From Actinidia chinensis (taxonomy: Eukaryota; Streptophyta; Magnoliopsida; Ericales; Actinidiaceae): 20,000 nucleotides of DNA. A program made the translations under genes and the position numbers. Where the stretch lies: contig VIGQ01001645.1 in the NCBI GenBank assembly GCA_009663005.1, positions 1 through 20,000 of the forward strand, given 5' to 3'. The notes beneath the pieces are model-generated. The model saw nothing but the letters and a program-made list of their open reading frames with translations. It had not been told where the DNA came from and did not search any database. Shown here in pieces: positions 19,891-20,000 of this stretch (within the stretch, counting starts at the first letter, position 1; each line of letters begins with the position of its first letter).

Positions 19891-20000
19891 TTGGACAACC
19901 ATATCCTCTATTAATTGTCCAGCGAGTCATTCATGGTGACCTGCAGATGGCCTTGAGTTGTAGAGGCTTCAAAGTTTTGTTCTCGTCATCAATAAAAACG
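19891..20000. other. Window end, nothing identified
   Basis: Balanced-composition sequence (GACCTGCAGATGGCC at about 19940) distinct from the preceding AT-rich DNA. It could be the edge of another exon, but too little is present to say. Confidence 0.3.

Noticed and set aside
1..20000. tRNA, rRNA or other structured RNA genes
   Set aside because: No tRNA A/B-box pair with a cloverleaf and no conserved rRNA segment was recognised by eye.

Overview
The window is nuclear DNA from a flowering plant, most likely a eudicot. It is AT-rich, has long introns, microsatellites and plant transposons, and carries one CC-NB-ARC-LRR (CNL) disease-resistance gene on the + strand. The species cannot be named from the sequence. 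Many homologous stretches stay recognisable only if the reading frame is changed every few dozen bases, and there are long T and G runs. Unpolished long-read consensus is therefore a serious explanation for much of the apparent gene decay.

Layout. 1-1050: no gene, with GA/CT microsatellites and a 13-G run. 1062-4610: three tandem copies, period about 1.33 kb, of a very AT-rich element whose two halves are inverted copies of each other; units 1 and 2 are joined to the next unit through a short GC-rich hairpin. 4610-5240: a promoter-like stretch with TATA boxes. 5240-8485: non-coding and probably mostly a 5'UTR intron; it holds small tandem repeats, a two-block degenerate repeat cluster and a pair of GC-rich snap-back repeats. 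8495-8779: exon 1 of the CNL gene (coiled-coil domain). 8780-14712: a 5.9-kb intron containing a 3.4-kb Ty1/copia-type LTR retrotransposon on the - strand (11115-14509). 14713 to about 17800: exon 2 (NB-ARC and LRR domains). 17800-20000: 3' non-coding DNA with a tandemly duplicated, poly(A)-signal-bearing module. Between the two copies lies an inverted fragment of the same AT-rich element that forms the upstream array.

The locus is therefore one immune-receptor gene surrounded and invaded by repeats. The splice sites chosen for the large intron join the two exons in phase into a conserved CNL linker, so the copia element is an intronic insertion and does not itself break the coding sequence. 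The copia element keeps both LTRs, a primer-binding site, a polypurine tract, a gag with a zinc knuckle and a protease-like stretch. It shows no integrase, reverse transcriptase or RNase H, so it looks non-autonomous. I found no evidence of a new type of biological system. The points most worth checking are the palindromic array with its downstream inverted relative, and whether the CNL frameshifts are real.
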